From a virus, in the IMG/VR virus record IMGVR_UViG_3300020439_000017, positions 1-42,225 of that record: a stretch of 42,225 nt of DNA; one strand, 5' to 3'. The notes under the pieces were generated by a model that searched no databases, was not told the origin of the DNA, and saw only the letters and a list, made by a program, of their open reading frames with translations. Positions within the stretch are counted from its first letter, which is position 1, and each line of letters starts with the position of its first letter. Below are positions 1 through 5,470 of this stretch, piece after piece. The translations under genes and the position numbers were made by a program.

Positions 1-77
1 GGAGTGTGCCGTGTTTCTGGCCGATTGTCATTTTCTGGTGTATTTGCGTCATTACTAGCGGTGTTTTTATCCGTTAG
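1..77. repeat. Terminal overlap, identical to 41466-41542
   Basis: The first 77 bases match 41466-41542 exactly and differ from base 78 on. With the 76-base identity at 657-732 and 42150-42225 this brackets a diverged stretch, the pattern left when a circular genome with two alleles is opened inside an assembly-graph bubble. Confidence 0.85.
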
Positions 78-444
78 CAACGAATTGACGTCCCGATGGT
101 CAATGTGCAAATGACGATGCTCGACGGTTTGTGTGTTGTCGCCGCTCAGGTCGCGGATTTTGTCAGTAAGAATTCCGACCAAAATGGATTTATTGGCGGG
201 CTTTAGTTCATCAATGTTTTTTTGTAAATCATCCACCAAATCTGTCACCAAGTCTTGCATTGCCTTGGCCGTTCGGCGTTTCCAGTTCGGCAAGGCGTCC
301 CGGTTTTGTTCCCTCAACAGCGCGACAGTTGACCGGGCAACATTGTAATCGGCGGCAATTTGTGTGACGCCGTGGCCCGCCTTCAAATCCTCAACCATCG
401 CCGCTTTGGTTTCTGCTGGAATTGGTGCTTTCCCTCGTCGCATT
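1..444 (-). CDS. HTH protein, TerS-like (allele A, 3' end cut by window)
   Basis: The reading frame starts at ATG 444 and runs off the window start without a stop, giving about 148 residues. The N-terminus (MRRGKAPIPAETKAAMVEDL) is followed by a helix-turn-helix-like segment (GVTQIAADYNVARSTVALL, residues 25-43), then a helical region and a polar tail rich in D, N, T and E. The tail (SLLTDKNTASNDANTPENDN) is identical to that of the gene at 41381-41935, while the HTH half is diverged. Because the window is a circular genome opened here, this is best read as a second allele of that gene, not a paralogue. Its position just before the packaging genes, the HTH and the size suggest a small terminase subunit. 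That role is inferred from context; a transcriptional regulator is the alternative. Confidence 0.7.
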
Positions 445-445
445 A

Positions 446-481
446 AAACCGCTTCAAACTATGCAAAACCATTAAAAACTG
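446..481. repeat. Four 10-bp-phased A-tracts upstream of TerS-like allele A
   Basis: AAAAC or CAAAC occurs at 446-450, 456-460, 466-470 and 476-480, with an exact 10-bp period. The array begins beside the start codon (442-444) of the minus-strand HTH gene. Phased A-tracts are known to bend DNA. The same array is kept in the diverged allele at 41939-41974. Confidence 0.6.
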
Positions 482-658
482 ACGCCAAGTTTTCCCGGCT
501 ATTCGCCCTAGTCAAATTTTTTTTTCTGTTATTTTAGCCAATAAAAACAAGGGCAAAATGTACCTTGTCAAAAATAATTAAAAAAACTTTATTGACATTA
601 GCGAATTAAATGACACACTTAATCCCGTGCTGCATGAAGCGGCCAAAAAAATGTGAAA
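482..658. promoter_or_regulatory. Divergent promoter region between TerS-like gene and early operon
   Basis: This AT-rich gap separates the minus-strand HTH gene from the plus-strand early operon and holds no supported gene. A perfect -35-like TTGACA lies at 592-597 and is conserved in the other allele (42086-42091); no convincing -10 follows at 17 bp. On the minus strand TTGACT (510-515) is conserved, again without a good -10. A T-run at 517-525 and an A-run at 581-587 flank the centre. A divergent promoter is likely, but the start sites cannot be assigned. Confidence 0.45.
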
Positions 659-865
659 ATGATAACAAAAGAACAATTCAACTTGCGTTCGATATTCGTG
701 GGGAGTCCTGCTCCGTGCCATATCAAAGCCGGGGAAGTTTTATTCCGCAAAGGCGAAAAACTAACACCGCGAAAGCTCGACATAATCGCCGCGCATGGCG
801 TGGCTAAATGCAGTTTTCAAAATAAACTCGTAAAACAAAAATTCGCGGAGGTTGCCGAAGCATGA
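659..865 (+). CDS. Small early protein, 68 aa
   Basis: First gene of the plus-strand early operon; family not recognised. The ATG at 659 is chosen over the in-frame GTG at 653 because the allele at 42152 has one base fewer before the ATG, which removes the GTG from frame but keeps the ATG. The start context is TGTGAAAATG, a variant of the TGTGAGAAAATG seen at two downstream genes. The protein (MITKEQFNLRSIFVGSPAPC at the start) is basic and contains the segment KAGEVLFRKGEKLTPRKLDI. The stop overlaps the next start (ATGA). Confidence 0.7.
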   Translation: MITKEQFNLRSIFVGSPAPCHIKAGEVLFRKGEKLTPRKLDIIAAHGVAKCSFQNKLVKQKFAEVAEA

Positions 866-1056
866 AAAACAGAAAATATAGCGTAATAAATTACGGCATT
901 GCCCAAGGCGACCCGTATTTTATAGACCAAAAAATCGTTGGCCGATTCGTTGGCAATCTAAACGGCGTCGAGTGGGTTTGCTACCATCGCCAAGCCAACA
1001 AATTTGACGCCATGTGTGCAGCATTCGCCAAGGCTAGTGGGGAGGTGGCGGCATGA
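862..1056 (+). CDS. Small early protein, 64 aa
   Basis: Unrecognised. It starts within the stop of the previous gene (ATGA at 862) and ends the same way against the next (1053-1056), so it is translationally coupled on both sides. A GGAGG lies upstream of the start. The protein has a central aromatic stretch (NLNGVEWVCYHRQANKFDAM) and an alanine-rich end; no membrane segment or clear motif. Confidence 0.7.
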   Translation: MKNRKYSVINYGIAQGDPYFIDQKIVGRFVGNLNGVEWVCYHRQANKFDAMCAAFAKASGEVAA

Positions 1057-1175
1057 AATTACTTTATTTAATCGGCCAAGGCATACTTGCGCTAATCGTG
1101 TGGGGTAGTCTTGCGGCTTTTATGTTGGCCTACTTTATGAGTCCAGCCGTGGATGGGGGGAGGATTTTGCAATGA
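1053..1175 (+). CDS. Single-pass membrane peptide, 40 aa
   Basis: A short frame coupled by ATGA at both ends and preceded by GGGGAGGTGG, a strong Shine-Dalgarno. Residues 3-29 form one continuous hydrophobic segment (LLYLIGQGILALIVWGSLAA and onward), so it should be a single-span inner-membrane peptide with a short polar tail. Function unknown; small early membrane peptides in phages often act on host envelope processes, but nothing here identifies a target. Confidence 0.6.
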   Translation: MKLLYLIGQGILALIVWGSLAAFMLAYFMSPAVDGGRILQ

Positions 1176-1312
1176 CCAAGGCAATGCTTTTAAGCCTTTA
1201 CCGTTGCGGATGTCCAGCGGGCCGGGAGGCTTTCGGGCGGTTCATGGCGGGCCGCAACCTAACAAACCAAAAACAGGCTTTGCGCGTCTTGATTAAACAG
1301 GCGGGGAAATAG
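1172..1312 (+). CDS. Small basic early protein, 46 aa
   Basis: Starts with ATGA overlap on the preceding membrane-peptide gene, after GGGGGGAGG. It is basic with a Cys-x-Cys near the N-terminus (YRCGCPAGREAFGRF). No family recognised. The structured untranslated segment at 1317-1424 begins directly after its stop. Confidence 0.55.
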   Translation: MTKAMLLSLYRCGCPAGREAFGRFMAGRNLTNQKQALRVLIKQAGK

Positions 1313-1316
1313 CGCG

Positions 1317-1364
1317 GGCGGCTACGGCTTGCCCTTTCTTCGGGGAGGGTAAGGTGTAGCCGCT
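1317..1364 (+). promoter_or_regulatory. Long RNA hairpin with UUCG tetraloop
   Basis: Bases 1317-1338 pair with 1343-1364 around a TTCG loop at 1339-1342: 21 pairs with one G-G mismatch (1327/1354) and a few G-U pairs. There is no T-run after it, so it is not a standard terminator. It begins five bases after a stop codon and is the first of two structures before the gene at 1460. Its 3' strand (1359-1364) is also the 5' part of the outer stem of the next structure, so full versions of the two compete. Confidence 0.75.
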
Positions 1365-1424
1365 GGCCGGGCTGGAAATGTGAGAAACCAGCCCGCCGGG
1401 TATCGGCCCGGTAATGCCAGCGGC
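1359..1424 (+). ncRNA. Three-way-junction RNA element in 5' leader
   Basis: The outer stem is nine perfect pairs (1359-1367 with 1416-1424). Inside are hairpin A, eight pairs (1368-1375 with 1388-1395) with the 12-base loop AAATGTGAGAAA, and hairpin B, five pairs (1396-1400 with 1407-1411). Stem A adjoins the outer stem and stem B without spacers, and TAAT (1412-1415) closes the junction. It lies in the leader of the 144-aa gene at 1460. I recognise no known riboswitch or ribozyme core. It could be a ligand- or protein-sensing leader, or a stable processed RNA. Confidence 0.6.
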
Positions 1425-1450
1425 AAACAAAACAAAAACATAAAAACAAG

Positions 1451-1459
1451 TGTGAGAAA
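1451..1459 (+). promoter_or_regulatory. TGTGAGAAA motif directly before start codon
   Basis: TGTGAGAAA abuts ATG 1460. It takes the place of a normal Shine-Dalgarno, which is otherwise strong in this operon (GGAGGTGA before other starts). The same 9-mer abuts ATG 1964 and lies in the loop at 1379-1387. It may be a translation control site. Confidence 0.55.
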
Positions 1460-1894
1460 ATGAAAAGAACAATAGAAATAGAAGACACGTTACAGGATCG
1501 CGTTGATCTTTGCATAGAGGAAACCAAGGAATTACTCCTTGAATACATAAAAGACAACGAACCAGACGAAACGCCCTGCCTGTTTAATGACCTAGATTAT
1601 TCGGGCAGATTTCACGAAATAGTCGATAGCAACACGCCAATATATACCCACGAAATAAACACGATTTTTTATCTCCACGGGCATTTGTGCGAGGAAGCGT
1701 TTGAAAATTGCTTTGGGGCGGAAGCTAAAAAAGACGAGGGCTGGCCGTGTGGCTGGAAAGCGGCGGCAATTTATCAATACATCAGCGACCAAACGGCGGC
1801 TTGGTACAACGAACACGCCGAAGATATTTTGCTTGGTGAAAATGAGGGCGAAGCAAACCCAATAAATCCAGCGGCACTCGCACCGGCAAATTGA
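1460..1894 (+). CDS. Early protein of unknown function, 144 aa
   Basis: The largest gene of the early operon; acidic and not recognised. It has an N-terminal charged helix (residues 1-35), a central region with several Cys and His (C41, then HGHLCEEAFENC at 73-84, then GWPCGWKAAA at 94-103) and an Ala/Pro-rich tail. The Cys/His spacing could hold a metal, but no standard zinc motif is clear. It is not overlapped by its neighbours. It stands alone behind the structured leader at 1317-1424 and the TGTGAGAAA motif, so it is probably regulated separately from the genes before it. Confidence 0.7.
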   Translation: MKRTIEIEDTLQDRVDLCIEETKELLLEYIKDNEPDETPCLFNDLDYSGRFHEIVDSNTPIYTHEINTIFYLHGHLCEEAFENCFGAEAKKDEGWPCGWKAAAIYQYISDQTAAWYNEHAEDILLGENEGEANPINPAALAPAN

Positions 1895-1901
1895 TTCCCC
1901 T

Positions 1902-1947
1902 TTGGCGGCTTCCAGTGTAGGCCGTCAATGGGGGCGCAAAATGCCCC
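1902..1947 (+). promoter_or_regulatory. Two leader hairpins before the 1964 gene
   Basis: TTGGCGGC (1902-1909) pairs with GCCGTCAA (1921-1928) with one G-U, and GGGGC (1931-1935) pairs with GCCCC (1943-1947). TGTGAGAAA at 1955-1963 and the ATG follow. This repeats in miniature the arrangement before the gene at 1460: GC-rich hairpins, then the motif, then the start codon. Confidence 0.5.
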
Positions 1948-1954
1948 GAAAAAA

Positions 1955-1963
1955 TGTGAGAAA
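1955..1963 (+). promoter_or_regulatory. TGTGAGAAA motif directly before start codon
   Basis: Second start-abutting copy, with AAAAAA on its 5' side. It fixes ATG 1964 as the likely start of the following gene instead of the upstream in-frame ATG at 1928, which lies in the leader hairpins. Confidence 0.55.
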
Positions 1964-2185
1964 ATGAAAAAACTAAATCAAAAACGAATGGACGCCATAA
2001 TGGCGGGGTTTGTCAAAATATGTAAAAAACACAAAACGGCACTACCAGATGCGCTGATGGTCGTCATGGCGGGGTGTTTTGTTGGAGCCGTTGAAGCACT
2101 TGGCCAAGATGAGGCCGAAGAAGTCGCGCACGGCATGGTTGCCCACTGCTTGGATTTAATAAAAAGCGCGGGAGGTGAGGCATGA
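1964..2185 (+). CDS. Small helical early protein, 73 aa
   Basis: Not recognised. It begins MKKLNQKRMDAIMAGFVKIC and is predicted mostly helical, with a hydrophobic middle (ALMVVMAGCFVGAVEAL, residues 33-49) that could be one membrane span or a buried helix. An upstream ATG at 1928 would add 12 residues encoded by the hairpin segment and is considered unlikely. The stop overlaps the next start (ATGA) after GGAGGTGAGG. Confidence 0.65.
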   Translation: MKKLNQKRMDAIMAGFVKICKKHKTALPDALMVVMAGCFVGAVEALGQDEAEEVAHGMVAHCLDLIKSAGGEA

Positions 2186-2475
2186 GAACAAAATATAATT
2201 ATGGGTGGCTTGGCCTACGAGTCACAAAACTAAATGGTTTCGGGCGATTACTCCGCAAAAATGGTTGGTTTAAAGTTGACCGGGCAAACAAAAACAACCC
2301 ATGCGGCTTTGACTGGATGCGGTACGGCAGAAAACAATCCGAGATAAACGGGGCTGAAATTGCCTACCTTTCCACTTGTGGTTTAACTGGATTAGTCGGC
2401 TGGATCAGTGACGCCCAGTACGAGCGCGGGGTTGGGATGACTCGTAAACAATGGAGCGAAACCAAGATACTATGA
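2182..2475 (+). CDS. Early protein of unknown function, 97 aa
   Basis: Unrecognised; basic and rich in Trp, Gly and Tyr. It starts at ATG 2182 inside the previous stop, behind GGGAGGTGAGG. The N-terminal half (GWLGLRVTKLNGFGRLL) looks like a small beta-rich fold. No catalytic or metal motif is seen. Confidence 0.65.
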   Translation: MRTKYNYGWLGLRVTKLNGFGRLLRKNGWFKVDRANKNNPCGFDWMRYGRKQSEINGAEIAYLSTCGLTGLVGWISDAQYERGVGMTRKQWSETKIL

Positions 2476-2696
2476 AACCAATAATATCCACAACCGGCAA
2501 AATCAACGGGCGGGGCAGCGATAGATACAAATGGATAAGCGGTTTGACCGATTCAGAACGCGAAGCCGCAAGGCGAGGCGACCTTGTTTTGGTCAAGGAT
2601 TCCAGCGGTCACTATATGTCCACGACATACAAAAAAGTGAAGTATTACGCCGGTAAATACGAACACAGGAATTATCACGGGGAGGTGAAAGCATGA
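2472..2696 (+). CDS. Small early protein, 74 aa
   Basis: ATG 2472 is chosen because it forms the ATGA overlap used throughout this operon; the in-frame ATG 2451 would overlap the previous gene by 25 bases. The protein is basic and polar and includes GLTDSEREAARRGDLVLVKD, followed by a Tyr-rich segment. No family recognised. Confidence 0.6.
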   Translation: MKPIISTTGKINGRGSDRYKWISGLTDSEREAARRGDLVLVKDSSGHYMSTTYKKVKYYAGKYEHRNYHGEVKA

Positions 2697-2965
2697 ACCT
2701 TTGGAAAGAAAAACTCAATATTGGGCGAGTAATCCAAGAGATTGGGCCAAACAAAGACGTTGAACTCCACGTTACAAAAAACGGGTATGTATTATCTACA
2801 ACAACCCACGATTACTACCCAACGGGCCAAGGGGGATTGGATTTGTCAGGTGCAAAATTAACAGCGAAAGGGCGAACCGAAAAATGGGACGGCGACTGGC
2901 CGAAATGGTTCGCGATTGGGTTAATTCTGCGGATTGAACAACAAGCGGAAAGGATACTAGCGTGA
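2693..2965 (+). CDS. Early protein of unknown function, 90 aa
   Basis: Coupled by ATGA at both ends and preceded by GGGGAGGTGAAA. The protein starts MNLWKEKLNIGRVIQEIGPN and looks alpha/beta, with a beta-rich Gly/Thr middle and a C-terminal helix (WFAIGLILRIEQQAERILA). Unrecognised. Confidence 0.65.
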   Translation: MNLWKEKLNIGRVIQEIGPNKDVELHVTKNGYVLSTTTHDYYPTGQGGLDLSGAKLTAKGRTEKWDGDWPKWFAIGLILRIEQQAERILA

Positions 2966-3339
2966 AACGCTTCTTATTCGCCCCCACGATCGCGCTCACG
3001 GCCTTTTTATTGTCTCAGGGGTACATATACACCCAGCACATACCAAAAGAGGCTCAGAAGCGAAAATCAACGGTGTCTTGGTATGGTGAGCGATACCGGG
3101 GGCGGCTCATGGCGAACGGAAACCCATTTAATCCAGACGCTTTGACGGTCGCGCATCGCACGTTGCCATTTGGGACGCGGGTTCGGTTCCAGCATGGGCC
3201 GAATGTAGTTTTCGCAACAGTCACAGACCGTGGGCCATTTATTAAAGGCCGCGAATTCGATCTTTCCAAGGCAACTTTCGCGGCACTCGCCCAAGTTGAG
3301 GCCGGGCTAATTTCGCCAAAGTGGGAGGTGGTGAAATGA
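2962..3339 (+). CDS. RlpA-like double-psi beta-barrel protein
   Basis: 125 residues. The N-terminus (MKRFLFAPTIALTAFLLSQG) is a signal peptide or single anchor. Residues 38-105 carry the RlpA-like barrel signature: VSWYGERYRGR, then ALTVAHRTLPFGTRVR (60-75), then TDRGPF (88-93) and EFDLS. RlpA proteins are periplasmic or septal peptidoglycan proteins; some are lytic transglycosylases acting on denuded glycan. Set against Pseudomonas RlpA, the ANGNPFN stretch has Asn where two acidic residues implicated in activity normally stand (N54, N57), while H65 and D89 are kept. It is the only peptidoglycan-type protein I found, yet lies in the early operon away from the lysis cassette. It may be a diverged endolysin or a non-catalytic glycan binder. 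Confidence 0.8.
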   Translation: MKRFLFAPTIALTAFLLSQGYIYTQHIPKEAQKRKSTVSWYGERYRGRLMANGNPFNPDALTVAHRTLPFGTRVRFQHGPNVVFATVTDRGPFIKGREFDLSKATFAALAQVEAGLISPKWEVVK

Positions 3340-3572
3340 TTATTTACGAACTCATCCAAAAAGACATGGAGGCTGAAACCTACTTCACCCGGCATTGGGC
3401 CAAATCAAAGGCCGACGTTGCCAGCATCAAAGCCAAAGTGCGGGCCAAATACCGTGCCAACGGAAACCAGAAAGACTTTGATGGGTGGGTCGGCCCTTTC
3501 AAACACGAAATTGGCAACGGCAAAGACGGACTTGTGAGATTCCTCAACATCCACTGCAACAAAGACGGATAG
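3336..3572 (+). CDS. Last early gene, unknown, 78 aa
   Basis: ATG 3336 forms the usual ATGA overlap with the RlpA-like gene after GGGAGGTGGTG; an in-frame upstream ATG at 3321 would overlap it more. The protein is basic and aromatic, with a helical middle (SKADVASIKAKVRAKYRANG). Unrecognised. It is followed at once by the antisense motif (3577-3587) and the operon terminator. Confidence 0.65.
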   Translation: MIIYELIQKDMEAETYFTRHWAKSKADVASIKAKVRAKYRANGNQKDFDGWVGPFKHEIGNGKDGLVRFLNIHCNKDG

Positions 3573-3576
3573 CCCT

Positions 3577-3587
3577 TTTTCTCACAC
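3577..3587 (+). promoter_or_regulatory. 3' UTR element antisense to the start-codon motif
   Basis: TTTTCTCACAC in the early transcript's 3' UTR is the exact complement of 1450-1460 (11 bases, including the motif and the A of the start codon) and pairs over 10 bases with 1955-1964. It sits just 5' of an intrinsic terminator, the layout of a 3'UTR-derived small RNA with its seed ahead of the terminator. Confidence 0.45.
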
Positions 3588-3591
3588 ATCC

Positions 3592-3624
3592 AGCCTCGTC
3601 CCTCCAGTGGGGCGGGGCTTTTTT
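3592..3624 (+). terminator. Intrinsic terminator of the early operon
   Basis: Bases 3592-3602 pair with 3609-3619 (11 pairs, two of them G-U) around the loop TCCAGT, followed by a run of six T. Pairing is complete only in the plus-strand RNA (A-C mismatches on the minus), so it ends the rightward transcript. Confidence 0.85.
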
Positions 3625-3630
3625 GTGCAG

Positions 3631-3720
3631 TAATCGCGCCGATTTCCCAACATAGAAAAATTAGTTTTAATTATGTATATATTTTCAAGCGCGTGTATCG
3701 GTCGGTAATCGAACCGATTA
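3631..3720. repeat. Two TAATCG-N3-CGATT dyads around an AT-rich spacer
   Basis: TAATCG-CGC-CGATTT at 3631-3645 and TAATCG-AAC-CGATTA at 3706-3720 flank an AT-rich stretch. The second overlaps the stop codon of the minus-strand gene. The segment has no gene. The dyads may be binding sites for a dimeric protein, or weak convergent-transcript hairpins. Confidence 0.45.
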
Positions 3721-3924
3721 CTGACTAACCTCGTCCCTCCACATTTGCGGATACAAATACCCCCAAAACGAGGGCAACTCCCGCATCGTCCGCTCATCCA
3801 GATGCACCGAATACTGGTAATCATATTTTGAGCCGCGCCCACAGACCTCCTCAAACACAAACGGCGTGTACCGAGGCAACACGGGCGTCGGCTGTTTGTT
3901 TTTAATCAATTCGTCCAGCGTCAT
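3718..3924 (-). CDS. Small protein at end of replication operon, 68 aa
   Basis: Unrecognised acidic protein, MTLDELIKNKQPTPVLPRYT at the start, with a Pro- and aromatic-rich middle and RTMRELPSFWGYLYPQMW near the end. It lies beyond the candidate origin, downstream of the helicase gene on the same strand. Its own leader holds the 3965-4001 hairpin, which has the TGTGAGAAA motif in its loop on this strand. Confidence 0.55.
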   Translation of the reverse strand: MTLDELIKNKQPTPVLPRYTPFVFEEVCGRGSKYDYQYSVHLDERTMRELPSFWGYLYPQMWRDEVSQ

Positions 3925-3964
3925 GGCGTTTGGTTTCCAGCGGGTCGTGCCAACCTCGTTTTAA

Positions 3965-4001
3965 GTGTCGGGGGATTTTCTCACAAAATTTTCCCCGACA
4001 C
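3965..4001 (-). promoter_or_regulatory. Leader hairpin with TGTGAGAAA in the loop
   Basis: GTGTCGGGG (3965-3973) pairs with CCCCGACAC (3993-4001), extended inward by a G-T and an A-T pair. In the minus-strand RNA the loop contains TGTGAGAAAA (3976-3985), the motif also found in loop 1376-1387 and at two start codons. It lies about 40 bases before the 68-aa gene ending at 3718. Confidence 0.6.
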
Positions 4002-4066
4002 CGGGCGCGTCTCCAGCCCGGCACTCTCTCCAGCCCTCGGCCTCCAGATGGTACACTTTTCCAGTC

Positions 4067-4176
4067 AGCACCCGGAGCACCCGCAGCACCCGAATTTCCA
4101 GCTTGCTCTATATATATTTATTTCTTATTTCCTATATATAAGTTTAGATTAGGGTGCTAGGGGTGCTGCGGGTGCT
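4067..4176. other. Candidate replication origin: 3+3 inverted iterons around an AT-rich core
   Basis: AGCACCC occurs at 4067-4073, 4076-4082 and 4085-4091, and its complement GGGTGCT at 4152-4158, 4161-4167 and 4170-4176, all at exact 9-bp period. The two blocks face each other across about 60 bp that are strongly AT-rich (runs of TATATA). Iterons beside an AT-rich unwinding element next to the helicase gene are the usual form of an iteron origin. It could instead be a control site in the leader of the gene at 3718-3924, since the arms can also pair as RNA. Confidence 0.65.
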
Positions 4177-4195
4177 GGATTCGTGGAAGCAGCGG

Positions 4196-5470
4196 TTAAT
4201 TCGGCACACTGGAGATGCGCCACTCGTTTCGCCCGTTGACCTTGGCCGAGTCGTATAAATCGGGCCTAGCGGTTTTTAGACGCCGCATATAGGTCTTGAG
4301 GGCCGTTGGATAGGAGAGCAATTTCTCGACTCTGGAGCGGTAGGTTGGGTCGTCAAGGAGCCGCGTCTCAAGCTCTTGAAGCGTCCCTCGCCACGGCACA
4401 CCATTCGGCTGGATCACCACATCTATCAGTTCAGCCAATCGAGCCTCTGGAGCCATGTCCTCCAACACCTCCACAATACTTGGATGGTGAAATGCCTTAA
4501 TTCCAAACCGAGGGCATTTGTGAACCGGCGCAATCTTATGTATTTCCTCAACAAAATATATAAATCCCGGCAATTCCTCCAAAAGCGCATCCCAAAACGC
4601 AGACCTACCCTCTGGAGAATCACATTCCATCGGCATCGTGGCCTGTTGGACTTTGAAAAGCATGATTTTGTCCTCTATTGAATTATCCAGCGGCGGCAAC
4701 ATGACGAGATTCTCCGATTCATCATTGACTGAGATTGTGAGCCGCCAACATGGGGCCAAAATCAACGCATCCTTGTGTTTGCCGTGGCAGGATTGGTACT
4801 GGTTCACTGCGAAATCTTTAATGCGTGTGCCGAAAAGCCGCCGACTCGTTATGTCGTGGAACGGGGCTTCATCAGCTATCATTAGGTGTTCGGCTTGGAA
4901 CAAATCAGCATTAAATTCTGTCTTGCCCGTCATGTAGCGGTAAGGGCGGGCGACTCGGCCTCCCAGCATCTCGGTGATTAGGTCTTGAAATAGGTTTTTG
5001 CCGCAATTGCGCGGCCCGGCCATGACGAGGGCTTGGCCCGGCATTGGTTTCCCGGCTGTCAACATTCGGCGGGCCATTTGGAGCCAGCCAAACACATAGA
5101 ACAGTTGATCGGTGGACTCACCAATAAATAGGTCGCTCAAGATTTGCTCAATCATTGGAAAGGGTTTGTTCTCCCCCTTAATAATATGTGGATCATCGGT
5201 GACTAGCACTCTGGAGCCTTTGAAATTTTTCAGCCCAGCAGTATGACCAGCAAGCGGCCCCGCATACTCGCATGAATTTTTCACCACACACTCTGCCATA
5301 CATTGTTCGACTTGGCTCATTAAATCGCCTTGGGCTTTTGTGCCGTTGAGGCCAAGCAATTTTAACTGCCGCTTGGTGGCGTCCGCGTTGAGGGGCAGAT
5401 ACTTGTCCCTGTTATCCTGCATGAAAAATTTCTGCGTGGGGGCGTGATGGTGGATTTCAAAAAGGTGCAT
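4196..5470 (-). CDS. SF3/D5-like replicative helicase
   Basis: 424 residues. Walker A is GPRNCGKN (152-159), with Asn where Ser or Thr is usual, and Walker B is HLMIADE (about 195-201). The flanks resemble the phage primase-associated helicase domain (DUF5906/D5-type). It should unwind DNA at the fork as a hexameric ATPase and act with the primase-like protein whose gene overlaps its start by 14 bases (5457-5470); in many phages the two are one polypeptide. The C-terminal 100 residues (from about 320) look like a winged-helix tail. It ends 20 bases from the candidate origin. Confidence 0.8.
   Translation of the reverse strand: MHLFEIHHHAPTQKFFMQDNRDKYLPLNADATKRQLKLLGLNGTKAQGDLMSQVEQCMAECVVKNSCEYAGPLAGHTAGLKNFKGSRVLVTDDPHIIKGENKPFPMIEQILSDLFIGESTDQLFYVFGWLQMARRMLTAGKPMPGQALVMAGPRNCGKNLFQDLITEMLGGRVARPYRYMTGKTEFNADLFQAEHLMIADEAPFHDITSRRLFGTRIKDFAVNQYQSCHGKHKDALILAPCWRLTISVNDESENLVMLPPLDNSIEDKIMLFKVQQATMPMECDSPEGRSAFWDALLEELPGFIYFVEEIHKIAPVHKCPRFGIKAFHHPSIVEVLEDMAPEARLAELIDVVIQPNGVPWRGTLQELETRLLDDPTYRSRVEKLLSYPTALKTYMRRLKTARPDLYDSAKVNGRNEWRISSVPN

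Noticed and set aside
1-733. A second, paralogous TerS-like gene plus duplicated early gene
   Set aside because: Both sides of the diverged stretch are bounded by exact terminal identities of 76-77 bp, better explained by an unrolled circular assembly with two alleles than by a duplication.
1359-1424. Hammerhead ribozyme or known riboswitch
   Set aside because: The three-way junction lacks the hammerhead core (CUGAUGA and GAAA between stems), and no conserved cobalamin, SAM or c-di-GMP riboswitch core was seen.
1198-1557. Minus-strand ORF of 119 aa across the early leader
   Set aside because: It runs through the structured RNA and opposite two plus-strand genes, with a composition typical of antisense reading.
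4067-4176. CRISPR-like array or bidirectional terminator
   Set aside because: Units are 7 bp with 2-bp gaps, too short for CRISPR; there is no T-run beside the arms, and the 60-bp AT-rich centre makes a terminator hairpin unlikely.
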